DNA of 64,000 nucleotides from Streptomyces filipinensis. GTDB taxonomy: Bacteria; Actinomycetota; Actinomycetes; Streptomycetales; Streptomycetaceae. Made by a program: the position numbers and the translations under genes. Position 1 is the first letter of the stretch; every line of letters starts with the position of its first letter. The notes beneath the pieces were generated by a model, which did no database searches, had not been told where the DNA came from, and was given only the letters and a program-made list of their open reading frames with translations. Location: NCBI RefSeq assembly GCF_014649495.1, contig NZ_BMTD01000008.1, positions 248,001-312,000 of the forward strand. Direction: 5' to 3'. Shown here one piece after another: positions 24,757 through 33,860 of the stretch.

Positions 24757-25746
24757 GTGACTGCACAACCTCTCGACGTGGACACCGTCGCCGGGCTCGT
24801 GGCGGACGCCGCGGCGGCGCCCTCACTGCACAACGCCCAGCCCTGGACCTTCCGCTACCTGCGGGACATCGGGGTCCTTCGGCTGTACGCGGACCTGGAG
24901 CGGGCACTGCCGCGAACCGACCCCGAGAACCGCGGCCTGCACGTGGGGTGCGGCGCCGCGCTGCTCAACCTGCGCGTGGCCGCCGCGGCAGCCGGACTCG
25001 CGCCGGTCGTCCGGTTGCTACCGGACCCGGCCTGCCCGGATCTCCTCGCCGAGGCGCACCTGTGCGGCACGGGAACCCCCGACGGCGCGCTCGCCCGGCT
25101 GAGCCCTGCGATCCATCGCCGTCACTCCAGCCGCTTCCCCTTCCGCGAGGAGACCCTCCCCCTCGACGTGCAGGAGACGTTGCAGGAAGCTGCGCTCGCC
25201 GAGGGCGCACAGCTGCTGTTCCCCGGCGCATGGCACGTGCAGTCGATCCTGGAGCTGGTAGGGGACGCCGAGGGCAGGGAGGCGCTGGCGCCGGACGTGC
25301 GTGAGGAGACGGCGCGCTGGGCGCACACCGGCTCTTCCGGCAGCGCCGGGGCCGTTGACGGCATCGCCGCCGAGGCTTTCGGTCCTCGGCAGCGCCACAC
25401 CACGGTCCCCGTGCGTGACTTCGCCGTCGGTCGTCCGGTGCCCGAACGCGGCTGGGCGCCCTTCGAGAGGGAACCGAACATCGCCCTGCTGGGTACGGCC
25501 CACGACGGGCCCGCGGACTGGTTGTCGGCCGGTCAGGCTCTGGAACGGGTCCTGCTCCAGGCCACGACGGACGGGCTCGTCGCCTCGGTCACGTCCCAGC
25601 CCCTGGAGTGGCCCGAGATCCGGTGGGCCGTCCGCGACCCCGTCTCCGCGATGGCCCATGTCCAGATGGTCATCCGGCTCGGTCACGGCCCCGAAGGCCC
25701 CGCGAGCCCACGGCGGGCTGTGGCCGAAGTGCTCGACGTTCTCTGA
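24757..25746 (+). CDS. Acg-family nitroreductase-like flavoprotein
   Basis: The 329-residue product has the nitroreductase FMN motif near the start (AAAAPSLHNAQPWTFRYL) and FGPRQRHTTVPVRDFAVG and SQPLEWPEIRW blocks further on. Length and layout match the Acg (Rv2032) subfamily, in which a duplicated, divergent fold buries the flavin and no reductase activity has been found; it may store FMN. Acg is DosR-controlled in M. tuberculosis. GTG 24757 follows GAAGGGAAGCCGCC. It is part of the 23574-30398 operon. Confidence 0.85.
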   Translation: MTAQPLDVDTVAGLVADAAAAPSLHNAQPWTFRYLRDIGVLRLYADLERALPRTDPENRGLHVGCGAALLNLRVAAAAAGLAPVVRLLPDPACPDLLAEAHLCGTGTPDGALARLSPAIHRRHSSRFPFREETLPLDVQETLQEAALAEGAQLLFPGAWHVQSILELVGDAEGREALAPDVREETARWAHTGSSGSAGAVDGIAAEAFGPRQRHTTVPVRDFAVGRPVPERGWAPFEREPNIALLGTAHDGPADWLSAGQALERVLLQATTDGLVASVTSQPLEWPEIRWAVRDPVSAMAHVQMVIRLGHGPEGPASPRRAVAEVLDVL

Positions 25747-25785
25747 GTCCGGGCCCTCGAACCGTGGGACAGCGAGGAGGAGCGC

Positions 25786-26244
25786 ATGAAGGTCTCCGAG
25801 GTGATGACGGCTCCTCCGGTGTGCGTGGCGCCGAACGCCACCCTGGCCGAGGTGGCCCTGCAGATGGCCGAGACCGCCGTCGGGTCTGTGCTGGTGGTCG
25901 AGGACGGAGCACTGCACGGCATCGTCACCGACCGCGACCTCGCCGTTCGTGGCATGGGCGGCGGCCTGGACGCGAGGGCCCGGGTGGACGCGGTGATGTC
26001 GACCCGCGTCGTCACGGTCGAGGCCGTCGAGGATCTAGGGGCTGCCTATCGCACGTTCCGTCGCACGGGGGTCCGTCGGCTTCCGGTCCTGGACGCGGGC
26101 CGGGTGGTGGGGGTGCTGACGATCGACGACCTCTTCCTCGACCTGTTCCGGCGGTTCGCCGACCTGCTGGGGCCGGTGGCCTGGAGCGTCCTGCAGGAGC
26201 CTCCGGGACCGCCCCAGGAGGCCGGAGCCCCGGATGCACCCTGA
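25786..26244 (+). CDS. Two-CBS-domain protein (Hrp1/Rv2626c-like)
   Basis: The 152-residue product is a bare CBS pair: residues 1-58 (MKVSEVMTAPPVCVAPNATL, GSVLVVEDGALHGIVTDRDL) and 72-125 (VMSTRVVTVEAVEDL, VRRLPVLDAGRVVGVLTIDD). The C-terminal helix and Pro-rich tail have no known role. Size and sequence recall M. tuberculosis Hrp1, a strongly hypoxia-induced DosR-regulon protein. ATG 25786 follows GAGGAGCGC. The 3' end overlaps the P-type ATPase start by 11 bp. Confidence 0.88.
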   Translation: MKVSEVMTAPPVCVAPNATLAEVALQMAETAVGSVLVVEDGALHGIVTDRDLAVRGMGGGLDARARVDAVMSTRVVTVEAVEDLGAAYRTFRRTGVRRLPVLDAGRVVGVLTIDDLFLDLFRRFADLLGPVAWSVLQEPPGPPQEAGAPDAP

Positions 26245-29089
26245 ACGGACCCGGCAGGGCACGACCGCACTTCACGAGGACGGTCCGGCGGCGGGCAGCG
26301 GGGCCGCAGTGCAGGTGCCGGCCCCGGAGCGGCCGAGCACCCCTGTGCCGTCGATCCCCTCCCTGCCGGTTCCCGCGGTCTTCACCGCCCTGGAAAGCTC
26401 CCCGCGCGGTCTGACACCGGCCGAGACCACCGCCCGACGGGACCGCTACGGCCCCAACGAACTGCCCGGAGCGAGCCACGGCCAGGTATGGCGCCGGCTG
26501 CTCGCCCAGTTCACCGACCTCTTCGCGGTCGTCCTGCTGGTCTCCTCGGCGATCACGTTCCTCGCCTACTGGCTGGGACAGCCCCGGGACCCGGCCACCC
26601 TGCAACTGGCCCTGGCCATCTTCGCTGTGGTGCTGCTGAACGCCGGCATCGGTTTCGCACAGGAGTACTCCGCCGAGCGCACCGCGGAGTCCTTGCAGGC
26701 GATGGTGCCGCACACCTGCCGGGTACTGCGGGACGGGGAGCGGCGGGAGCTGTCCGCGCGGGATCTGGTGCCGGGCGATGTGGTGGTCCTGGAGGCCGGG
26801 GACGCGGTGCCGGCCGACTGCCGGCTGGTCGAGGCTCAGGAAGCAGCCGTCAACAACGCCGCACTCACCGGTGAGAGCGATCCCGTCACCCGCATCGCGG
26901 AAGCCGTGCCGCCGGGGCCTCCGCTGGAGGCGCGCAACTGCGTCTTCATGGGCACCGACCTGGTCGCCGGCACCGGCAAGGCCGTCGTGTTCGCCACCGG
27001 TACGGCCACCGAGTTCGGGCGCATCTTCCGGCTCACCGCCGCCGCCCCGAGGCAGCAGACCCCCCTGCAGCGGCAGGTCGCCGTCATGGCCCGCCGGGTC
27101 GCGGGCGTGGCCCTTGCGACCGGTGCTGCCCTGTTCGCGGTGCGCGTGCCCAGCGGACAGCCGTTCGTCGACACGTTCGTCTTCTCGCTGGGAGTGATGG
27201 TCGCTCTCGTGCCCGAGGGGCTGCCGGCCACGCTCTCCGTGTCGCTGGCGATCGGTGTCCGTCGCATGGCCCGCCGGCACGCACTGGTCAAGCAGTTGCT
27301 CGCCGTGGAGGCGCTGGGTTCGACCAGCGTGATCTGCACCGACAAGACGGGCACGCTCACGCAGGCCGAGATGACCGTCGTGCAGCTGTGGGCGGACGGG
27401 GTGTCGCACGCCGTGTCGGGGGTGGGGTACGCGCCGGTCGGTGAGATCACCGACGCCCCGCCCGTACGGGAGCTGCTGCGCGCGGCGGCTCTGTGCAGCA
27501 ACGCCCGACTGGTGCGGCCCGCCGGGCGGGACGCGTGGCGGGTGCTGGGAGACACGACCGAGGGTGCGCTGCTGGTGGCGGCCATGAAGGCCGGTCTGGA
27601 CCCCGCCGAGGAGGAGATGCGGGCACCCCGGGTGGGGGAGTATCCCTTCGACTCGGCGCGGAAACTGATGAGCACCGTCCATCGCGACAGCGACGGGACG
27701 TATTTCGCGTGTGCCAAAGGCGCCCCCCTCGAACTGCTCACCCGCTGCGACGCCCTCGGCCACGGTGACGGGAAGACGCCGCTGACGGAGGCCGATCGCA
27801 GCCGTGTGGCCGCAGCCGCGGACGGCATGGCCGGGCAGGGCCTGCGCGTGCTGGCGGTCGCACGACGGCAGGTCTCCGGGCCTCGGCCGCCGATCGCGGA
27901 TGTCGAGTCGGAGCTGACCCTGCTGGGGCTCGCCGGGATGTACGACCCGCCCCGGCCGGAGGTACGGGACGCGGTGGACGCGTGCCGACGGGCCGGGATC
28001 CGCATCGTCATGGTCACCGGTGACCATCCGCTGACCGCGGAGGCGGTCGCCCGTCGCGTCGGCATCGTGCGCGAGGCGGCTCCGGCCGTGGCGACCGGCA
28101 CCCAGCTGGACACGATGGACGACAGCGGGCTGGACGACCTGCTGACCGGCTCCACCGAACTGTTGCTGTGCCGCGTCAGCCCCGAGCACAAGATGCGGGT
28201 CGTCACCGCGCTGCAGCGGCGCGGAGAGGTCGTAGCCGTCACCGGCGACGGGGCCAACGACGCCCCGGCCCTCAAGCACGCCGACATCGGCGTCGCCATG
28301 GGCGCCTCCGGCACCGACGTCGCCCGCGAGGCCGCCGTGATGGTGCTGCTCGACGACTCCTTCGCCTCCATCACCACCGCGGTGGGACTGGGCCGTTCGG
28401 TCTACCGCAACATCCGCAAGTTCCTGATCTACCTCTTCAGCCACAACATCGCCGAACTCATGCCGATCCTCGCGGCGACCTTCGCCGGTTTCCCGCTGGT
28501 GCCGATCACGGCCGTGCAGATCCTCGCCATCGACCTCGGCTCCGACGTGCTGCCCGCCCTCGCGCTCGGCGCGGAACCGATGGAACCCGACGTCATGAAC
28601 AGCCCGCCGAGGCCCCGCCAGGAGCGGCTCTTCTCGGCCGCCGTCATGGGCCGCATCCTCTTCCTGGGGGGTATCCAGGCCCTCGGCGTGTGCGCCGTCT
28701 TCTTCTGGCACATCCACGCCTCCGGCATCCCCTACGCGGACTTCACCCAGGACGACCCCGTCTACCGCGAGGCGATCACCATGGTCCAGGCCGGCATCGT
28801 CGTCAGCCAGTTCTTCAACGCCCTCGCCGTGCGCACCGACCGGCAGAGCGTCTTGCGAGCCGGTCTGCTGAGCAATCCGTGGCTGCTGGCCGCCGGCTGC
28901 TTCGGCATCGGGCTGATGGCCGCCATCAGCTACGCGCCACCGCTCCAGGCCATCTTCAACACCGCGCCGCTGACCCCAGCCGACTGGGCGGTCCTGGTGG
29001 CGTTCGGAGCACTGCTGCTGGCGGCCGAGGAACTCCGCAAATGGACGCTGCGCCGCCGGAGATCATCCCCGAAGGGAGGAACGCCATGA
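26234..29089 (+). CDS. P-type cation-transporting ATPase (P2-type, CtpF-like)
   Basis: The product has 951 residues. A Pro/Ala-rich N-tail of about 50 residues precedes the cation-ATPase N-domain (FTALESSPRGLTPAETTARR). TGES lies in the actuator loop, the phosphorylated Asp is D370 in DKTGTLT, and GDGANDAPALKHADIGVAMG follows. The C-terminal half has six hydrophobic helices with FSHNIAELMPILAATFAG and IDLGSDVLPALALGAE. The closest well-known relative is M. tuberculosis CtpF (Rv1997, DosR regulon), a Ca2+-linked exporter; the ion here is not provable from sequence. The stop overlaps the TrkA gene (ATGA). Confidence 0.93.
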   Translation: MHPERTRQGTTALHEDGPAAGSGAAVQVPAPERPSTPVPSIPSLPVPAVFTALESSPRGLTPAETTARRDRYGPNELPGASHGQVWRRLLAQFTDLFAVVLLVSSAITFLAYWLGQPRDPATLQLALAIFAVVLLNAGIGFAQEYSAERTAESLQAMVPHTCRVLRDGERRELSARDLVPGDVVVLEAGDAVPADCRLVEAQEAAVNNAALTGESDPVTRIAEAVPPGPPLEARNCVFMGTDLVAGTGKAVVFATGTATEFGRIFRLTAAAPRQQTPLQRQVAVMARRVAGVALATGAALFAVRVPSGQPFVDTFVFSLGVMVALVPEGLPATLSVSLAIGVRRMARRHALVKQLLAVEALGSTSVICTDKTGTLTQAEMTVVQLWADGVSHAVSGVGYAPVGEITDAPPVRELLRAAALCSNARLVRPAGRDAWRVLGDTTEGALLVAAMKAGLDPAEEEMRAPRVGEYPFDSARKLMSTVHRDSDGTYFACAKGAPLELLTRCDALGHGDGKTPLTEADRSRVAAAADGMAGQGLRVLAVARRQVSGPRPPIADVESELTLLGLAGMYDPPRPEVRDAVDACRRAGIRIVMVTGDHPLTAEAVARRVGIVREAAPAVATGTQLDTMDDSGLDDLLTGSTELLLCRVSPEHKMRVVTALQRRGEVVAVTGDGANDAPALKHADIGVAMGASGTDVAREAAVMVLLDDSFASITTAVGLGRSVYRNIRKFLIYLFSHNIAELMPILAATFAGFPLVPITAVQILAIDLGSDVLPALALGAEPMEPDVMNSPPRPRQERLFSAAVMGRILFLGGIQALGVCAVFFWHIHASGIPYADFTQDDPVYREAITMVQAGIVVSQFFNALAVRTDRQSVLRAGLLSNPWLLAAGCFGIGLMAAISYAPPLQAIFNTAPLTPADWAVLVAFGALLLAAEELRKWTLRRRRSSPKGGTP

Positions 29090-29745
29090 GAGTGATCATC
29101 GCGGGCTGCGGTCGGCTCGGGGCCACCCTGGCCACGCAACTCGTCACCGAGGGCCATGACGTCCGCCTCATCGACCACCAGCCCAAAGCGCGGCGGAGGT
29201 TGCCACCGGGCTTCCCCGGCGCCTTCCACGTCGGCAACGGCTTCAGCCGCTCCGCGCTGGAATCGGCCGGCATCGCCCATGCGGACGCCTTCGTCGCCGT
29301 CACCTCCGGAGACAACAGCAACATCGTCAGCGCGCGCACCGCCAAGGAGACGTACCGGGTCCCGATCGTCCTCGCCCGCATCCACGATCCACGCCGCGCC
29401 GACATCTACCGGGACCTGGGAATCCCGACCATCTCCAGCGTCCGCTGGGCCGTGGGCCGCATCCACCAGATGCTGCTGCACCGGCACCTCACACCCGAGG
29501 TCTCCTTCGGCAACGGCGAGACGCTCCTCGTCCGCTCCCAGCTGCCGTCCTATCTCACCGGACGGCAGGTCACGGAGTTCGACGTCGACGGCGAGATCCG
29601 GGTCGTGGAGATCACCCGTGGCGGCCGGTCGCTGCTCCCCGCACGCGGTGTCCTCGCCGAGCCCGGCGACCTCGTCACCTTCGGTGTCGCCGCAACGGCG
29701 CTGGGCCGGCTGAGCGGCTTTCTCGACAAGGAGCTGGGAACGTGA
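29086..29745 (+). CDS. TrkA-family NAD-binding regulatory protein (first of pair)
   Basis: The 219-residue product has an N-terminal Rossmann TrkA-N domain (MRVIIAGCGRLGATLATQLV, GxGxxG intact; about residues 1-115) and a C-terminal TrkA-C domain (about 135-210, TGRQVTEFDVDGEIRVVEIT). Such proteins gate K+ uptake in response to NAD(H) or ATP. No TrkH/KtrB channel lies in the window. It overlaps the P-type ATPase by 4 bp and the second TrkA gene by GTGA, so all three are probably translated together. Confidence 0.9.
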   Translation: MRVIIAGCGRLGATLATQLVTEGHDVRLIDHQPKARRRLPPGFPGAFHVGNGFSRSALESAGIAHADAFVAVTSGDNSNIVSARTAKETYRVPIVLARIHDPRRADIYRDLGIPTISSVRWAVGRIHQMLLHRHLTPEVSFGNGETLLVRSQLPSYLTGRQVTEFDVDGEIRVVEITRGGRSLLPARGVLAEPGDLVTFGVAATALGRLSGFLDKELGT

Positions 29746-30398
29746 AGGTCCTGATCGCGGGCGCGGGCCGACTCGGCACCCAGATCGCCCAGGTGCTGTC
29801 CGCCGCCCGTAACGACGTCACTCTCGTCGAGTACGACGACGAGCGCGTGGCGGAACTCGGAGGCCTGCCGCACGTGCGCCTCGTGGCGGGGGACGCCTGC
29901 GAGCCGGGCCTGTTGGAGAGCGCGGGCGCGCTGGCCTGCGATCTCGTCATCGCGGTCACCGGCCGCGACGAGGACAACCTGGTCATCAGCCTGCTGGCGA
30001 AGCGGCAGTTCGGGGTGGGGCGGGTGGCCGCGCGCGTCAACGAGGCGGAGAACGCCTGGCTCTTCGACCAGCGGTGGGGCGTGGACGCGGCGGTGCCCGC
30101 CGCCACCCCGCTGATCTCCCTCATCGAGGAAGCCACCGGGGCCACGGACACGGTGGCACTGCTGCGGCTGAGCAAGGCCGGTGTCGAGGTCATCGAGACC
30201 GCGATCACCGAACGGTCCCGGGCCGCCGGTCACACGCTGGGCGAGGTCTCCCTGCCCGCCGGCACCGTGGTCGCCACCGTCGTACGGGGCGGGCAGCCCA
30301 CTGTCCCGGGTCCCGAGGTGCGGCTGCTCCCCGGCGACGAGTTGCTGCTCGTGTCGCACGCGGCGACCGAACAGGAGATCCACGCGGCCTTCCAGTGA
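29742..30398 (+). CDS. TrkA-family NAD-binding regulatory protein (second of pair)
   Basis: The 218-residue product has a TrkA-N domain with MKVLIAGAGRLGTQIAQVLS (GxGxxG) and ITVTG-like AVTGRDEDNLVISLLAK, and a TrkA-C domain from about 140 (VEVIETAITERSRAAGHTLG). It is paralogous to the preceding protein. The pair resembles CeoB/CeoC of mycobacteria and probably forms a heteromeric K+-uptake regulator. It is the last gene of the operon; the next gene is convergent after 28 bp. Confidence 0.9.
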   Translation: MKVLIAGAGRLGTQIAQVLSAARNDVTLVEYDDERVAELGGLPHVRLVAGDACEPGLLESAGALACDLVIAVTGRDEDNLVISLLAKRQFGVGRVAARVNEAENAWLFDQRWGVDAAVPAATPLISLIEEATGATDTVALLRLSKAGVEVIETAITERSRAAGHTLGEVSLPAGTVVATVVRGGQPTVPGPEVRLLPGDELLLVSHAATEQEIHAAFQ

Positions 30399-30426
30399 GC
30401 TGCCCCGGCGCCGGACCGGCCCGACG

Positions 30427-30870
30427 TCACTGCTTCTGGCAGCGCACGATCACGACGGGGCAGCTCGCATGCTGCGACACATGCTGGCTGACGGAACCGA
30501 GCAGGGCGCGGGCGAATCCGCCCCTGCCCCGGCTGCCGACGACCAGGACCTCGGCTCCTTCGGCTGCCCTCAGCAGGACGTCGGCGGGGTTTCCGTGCAC
30601 CACGTGGGTCCGGACCGCGTCGGCAGCTCCCGCGCCGAGCACATCGGTCAGTTCCTGGCTCATCTTCTGCCGGGTCTCGTCCTCGTCGACGTCCATGTCC
30701 ACGGCGGGCGCCGACCAGCCGTACAGGCCCGGCAGCTCCCACACCGCGACCGCGTCCACGGTGCCGCCGACCAGGCCGGCATAGCGCACTGCCCAGCGCA
30801 GGGCCTCGTACGAGGACTGCGACCCGTCGACACCGACCACCACCCGGCGCTCGGAGGCATCCTTGTCCAT
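30427..30870 (-). CDS. Single-domain universal stress protein
   Basis: The 147-residue product is the only one-domain USP in the window. It begins RVVVGVDGSQSSYEALRWAV and has a complete ATP-binding loop, GSRGRGGFARALLGSVS, with the usual C-terminal CPVVIVR strand. A short acidic insertion (DMDVDEDETRQKMSQ) lies at about residue 60. ATG 30870 follows GAGAGGTGGGACGC. It probably binds ATP and dimerises. No DosR-like box was found upstream. Confidence 0.92.
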   Translation of the reverse strand: MDKDASERRVVVGVDGSQSSYEALRWAVRYAGLVGGTVDAVAVWELPGLYGWSAPAVDMDVDEDETRQKMSQELTDVLGAGAADAVRTHVVHGNPADVLLRAAEGAEVLVVGSRGRGGFARALLGSVSQHVSQHASCPVVIVRCQKQ

Positions 30871-31015
30871 GCGTCCCACCTCTCCTTCGTCTGTGCCCGC
30901 CGGGCCGGTGCACCTCTGTTCTCCACGCTGCGGGCCTCCTCGCCGGACCGCCAGAGATGAGCATCCAGCGGCATGACGGACGACGGGAGCGACGGTGCCG
31001 TCAGCGCCCGAACCT

Positions 31016-31903
31016 TCACTGCCGTTCGGGCACGACCGCGACCGGGCACCGGGCATGGTGCAGGAGTGCATGGCTCACGCGGCCGAGCTGGAATCCGAAG
31101 GCGCTCGTCCGGCGCCGGGCCCCGACGATCACCAGGTCGGCAGCCGCCGACCGGTCCACGAGGACCTTGGCGGCCGGTCCCTCCGGCGTCGCCGGGCGCG
31201 TCCGGACATGCGGATACTCGGCGATCGCGGCCTTGAGCCGGGCGTCGACGACAGCGGAGGCACGCTCCGCGTACGTGTCCGCCGGCCCTCCTGTACCTAT
31301 CCTGTTGCCGTTCCTGTCGAAGGCGGGCCTGCGCCAGGCATGCACCACGTCCAGGACACAGCCGCGCACCTCGGCCTCCCGGAAGGCGAACCGCACGGCC
31401 TCGGTGCTGGTGTCGTCGGCGTCACCGATGCCCAGCAGGATCCGCTCATGCGTGCCCGCGAGCCCCGCCGGATCGCCCCGGACGACGATCACCGGGCAGT
31501 GCGCCCGAGCCGACACGGCCAGACCTACCGACCCGAGAAGCAGTCCCTTGACCTCGCCCCGGCCACGCGAACCCGTCACCAGCGTGATGGCCTGGCCACT
31601 CTCGTGAACAAGAGCGGCCACCGGGTCCTCCGGGATGATGTCGGTGGTGACCTTGACATCCGGGTTGCGCCGTTCGGCACGATCGGCCGCCGAAGCCACG
31701 ATGTGCTCGGCCAGCACCTGCTCGGAAGGGCGCCCCAGGCCCACCGAAGGAAGGCCGAGCTCATAGCGCTCCCACAGGGAGGCGTACACGAGCCTCATCG
31801 GAGCACCGTGGCGCACGGCCTCGTCCACGGCCCAGCCGACCGCCGTCAGAGACGAGTCCGATCCGTCGACGCCCACCACCAGGGGAAGTGTCACCGTCCC
31901 CAC
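31016..31903 (-). CDS. Tandem-domain universal stress protein (Rv2623-like layout)
   Basis: The 295-residue product has domain 1 (LPLVVGVDGSDSSLTAVGWA) with a full loop GSRGRGEVKGLLLGSVG. Domain 2 ends VVGARRRTSAFGFQLGRVSH and lacks the glycines. The start is GTG 31903, preceded by AAAGGCG. The first 60 residues (ASLWERYE) are very close to the proteins at 7910-8818 and 52807-53682, showing recent duplication. A near-match DosR-like box lies about 95 bp upstream. Confidence 0.9.
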   Translation of the reverse strand: MGTVTLPLVVGVDGSDSSLTAVGWAVDEAVRHGAPMRLVYASLWERYELGLPSVGLGRPSEQVLAEHIVASAADRAERRNPDVKVTTDIIPEDPVAALVHESGQAITLVTGSRGRGEVKGLLLGSVGLAVSARAHCPVIVVRGDPAGLAGTHERILLGIGDADDTSTEAVRFAFREAEVRGCVLDVVHAWRRPAFDRNGNRIGTGGPADTYAERASAVVDARLKAAIAEYPHVRTRPATPEGPAAKVLVDRSAAADLVIVGARRRTSAFGFQLGRVSHALLHHARCPVAVVPERQ

Positions 31904-31997
31904 CGCCTTTCATGGGGCCGTCTGTCATAAAGCACGGGGGGACCTTCACCGTCGCACCCCGTCGCCGCGGTCGCGAGGGCGCTTCGGCCCGCACCGG

Positions 31998-32011
31998 AGG
32001 ACCATCGGCCC
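31998..32011. promoter_or_regulatory. Near-match DosR-like box upstream of a USP gene
   Basis: AGGAC-CATC-GGCCC differs from the consensus only at the first base. It has the same spacer and right half as the box at 23477. It is placed 95 bp before the leftward USP start and just after the end of the hydrogenase operon. Confidence 0.35.
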
Positions 32012-32012
32012 C

Positions 32013-32492
32013 CTACTGCTCGCGGTCTTGTCCGTGCGCCTGTCGAACAGAGGCGGCGACCCGGTCGATCAACTCGGGAAGCGCCGACCGCACCACGCCG
32101 CTCAGCCCCTCGCCCACTTCCACGTCGGCCACTTCCATGGCGTGCACCACCAGTCTCGGCGGCAACTGGTCGAGGGCCGCCGCCAAGGCCAGGCACTCCC
32201 CCAGGCCGAGTGCGTGCGTGCTCGCCGTGGCCGCTGTCCAGGAGGCCGCGTCGGCCGCCGAGAGGACGTGCAGCTCCCCCGGCCGGGTCGGCCGCGTCCG
32301 GAGCGCTTCCACCACGACCACCGTGTCTGCGCCGCGCCACAGGTCGAGCATGCGGGCGGGTTCACCGTCGCTGACCGCCAGGACGGTTCCGTCGGGAACC
32401 CGGGCCCGCAAGGCCTCCACGGCTGCCGGGCCGACACCGTCGTCGCCACGCAGGGGATTGCCCACGCCGATCACCACGACCCGCCGGCTCAT
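32013..32492 (-). CDS. Hydrogenase maturation protease
   Basis: The 159-residue product has the peptidase M52 signature GVGNPLRGDDGVGPAAVEAL at residues 8-27. M52 enzymes clip the C-terminal tail of [NiFe]-hydrogenase large subunits after Ni insertion. The usual Asp in the second nickel-ligand position is less clear (VVVVEALRT, where a DA pair is common). The start overlaps the stop of hydA by 4 bp. It is the last gene of the hydrogenase operon. No hypA-F or slyD genes are in the window, so other maturation factors must be elsewhere. Confidence 0.9.
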   Translation of the reverse strand: MSRRVVVIGVGNPLRGDDGVGPAAVEALRARVPDGTVLAVSDGEPARMLDLWRGADTVVVVEALRTRPTRPGELHVLSAADAASWTAATASTHALGLGECLALAAALDQLPPRLVVHAMEVADVEVGEGLSGVVRSALPELIDRVAASVRQAHGQDREQ

Positions 32493-33835
32493 GCGCGTTC
32501 CACGGTGACGTCGAGGAAGTGGGCGGCACAGGAGATGCAGGGATCATGGTTGCGGATGGCCCGTTCGCAGAGACGAGTCAGTTCCTCGTCGTCGGCGGCC
32601 GGCCCGGGCCCGTCGAGGCGAGCCTGGACGGCTCTGCGCACGTCCTCCTCGATGGCCGTCTGGTTCTGGGCCGTGGGCGGGACGATACGGGCCTCGGTGA
32701 GCGTGCCGTCCTCCGTGAGCGCGTAGCGGTGGTACAGCAGCCCCCGGGGCGCCTCGGTGGCCCCGGCGCCGGACCCCTGGCGCGGCAAAACCTCGACGGC
32801 CGGCCGGGGAGGTCGTTCGTATCCGTCGATGATCCGCAAGGCCTCCTCTACGGCCTGCACCACTTCGACGGCCCGTACGACGATGCTGCGGAAGGGGTTG
32901 TCGCAGATGGCGCCGGCCCCGGGATCACCGAGACCGGCTTCCCCCGCCGCCTCGGCAGCCACGGGATGCAGCCACTGGCCGTTGATCGCGTAGCGGGCCA
33001 GCGGGCCGGTGAGGTAGCGGCGGCCGTCGAGCGTGGCCGTCAGGGCGGTGGAGTGGGGTACTTGCCCTTCCCGGACGTGCTGTTCGAAGTCGGACAGGGG
33101 GACCGAGTGCGGCGCCCGGCCGTTGTCGGCAGCGGCCATGACCGCCGGTGTTCCGGTGTCGACGGCGTACCGGCCGGGGTCGCTCAGCGCCAACAGGTCG
33201 TGGTCGCACACCGCGTCGGGGAAGTCGAACGCCGCCACCCAGCGGACGGTCTCCAGCGCGTCGTCCCGGGCTTGCCGAAGCCGCTCCGCCAGCGGGCGCA
33301 GCTCGTCCGGTGCGGGCGTCCGGTAGAAGCCGCCGATCCGGACGTTGACCGGGTGGATGGGGCGGCCGCCGAGCTGTTCGACGATCGCGTTGCCGGCCTG
33401 CTTGAGTCTCAGGCCGCGCTCGACGGCCGCTCGTTGGTCGCGGGCGAGTTCCACGACGTCGGCACGCCCCAGGAAGTCCGGGGCGTGCAACAGGTAGATG
33501 TGCAGGGTGTGGCTCTCGATCCACTCGCCGCAGTACAGCAGGCGGCGCAGCTGCGCGAGGGGGCCGTCGACCGTGACGCCACAGGCGTTCTCGATCGCCT
33601 GGCAGGCGCTCATCTGGTAGGCGACCGGGCAGATGCCGCAGATCCGGGCGGTGATGTCAGGGGGTTCGGTGTGGCCCCGGCCGGTCAGGAAGGCCTCGAA
33701 GAAGCGTGGGGGTTCGTAGATGCGCAACCGCGTCTCGGCGACCGTGTCCCCCTCGACGCGCAGGTGGAGGGCAGCCTCGCCTTCCACCCTGGCCAGCGCG
33801 TCCAGCCGCAGGACGCGGGTTCCGCGATGGTTCAT
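32489..33835 (-). CDS. hydA: [NiFe]-hydrogenase large (alpha) subunit, group 3-type
   Basis: The 448-residue product carries the Ni-Fe site. N-terminal motif L1 is RICGICPVAYQMSACQAIE and C-terminal motif L2 is DPCISCAAH, so all four cysteine ligands are present. L2 is followed by the nine-residue tail FLDVTVERA, to be removed by the adjacent protease. The size and partners (FeS beta, flavin gamma, small delta) fit the cytoplasmic, bidirectional NAD(P)-linked group 3b enzymes of the P. furiosus hydrogenase I type. ATG 33835 follows GGAAAGGCTCGC. Direction in vivo is unknown. Confidence 0.95.
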   Translation of the reverse strand: MNHRGTRVLRLDALARVEGEAALHLRVEGDTVAETRLRIYEPPRFFEAFLTGRGHTEPPDITARICGICPVAYQMSACQAIENACGVTVDGPLAQLRRLLYCGEWIESHTLHIYLLHAPDFLGRADVVELARDQRAAVERGLRLKQAGNAIVEQLGGRPIHPVNVRIGGFYRTPAPDELRPLAERLRQARDDALETVRWVAAFDFPDAVCDHDLLALSDPGRYAVDTGTPAVMAAADNGRAPHSVPLSDFEQHVREGQVPHSTALTATLDGRRYLTGPLARYAINGQWLHPVAAEAAGEAGLGDPGAGAICDNPFRSIVVRAVEVVQAVEEALRIIDGYERPPRPAVEVLPRQGSGAGATEAPRGLLYHRYALTEDGTLTEARIVPPTAQNQTAIEEDVRRAVQARLDGPGPAADDEELTRLCERAIRNHDPCISCAAHFLDVTVERA

Positions 33836-33860
33836 GCGAGCCTTTCCGGGCGCGGGTCCG

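Noticed and set aside
26012..28717. A 901-codon open frame antisense to the P-type ATPase
   Set aside because: Same high-GC shadow effect. The sense strand carries TGES, DKTGTLT and GDGANDAP motifs.
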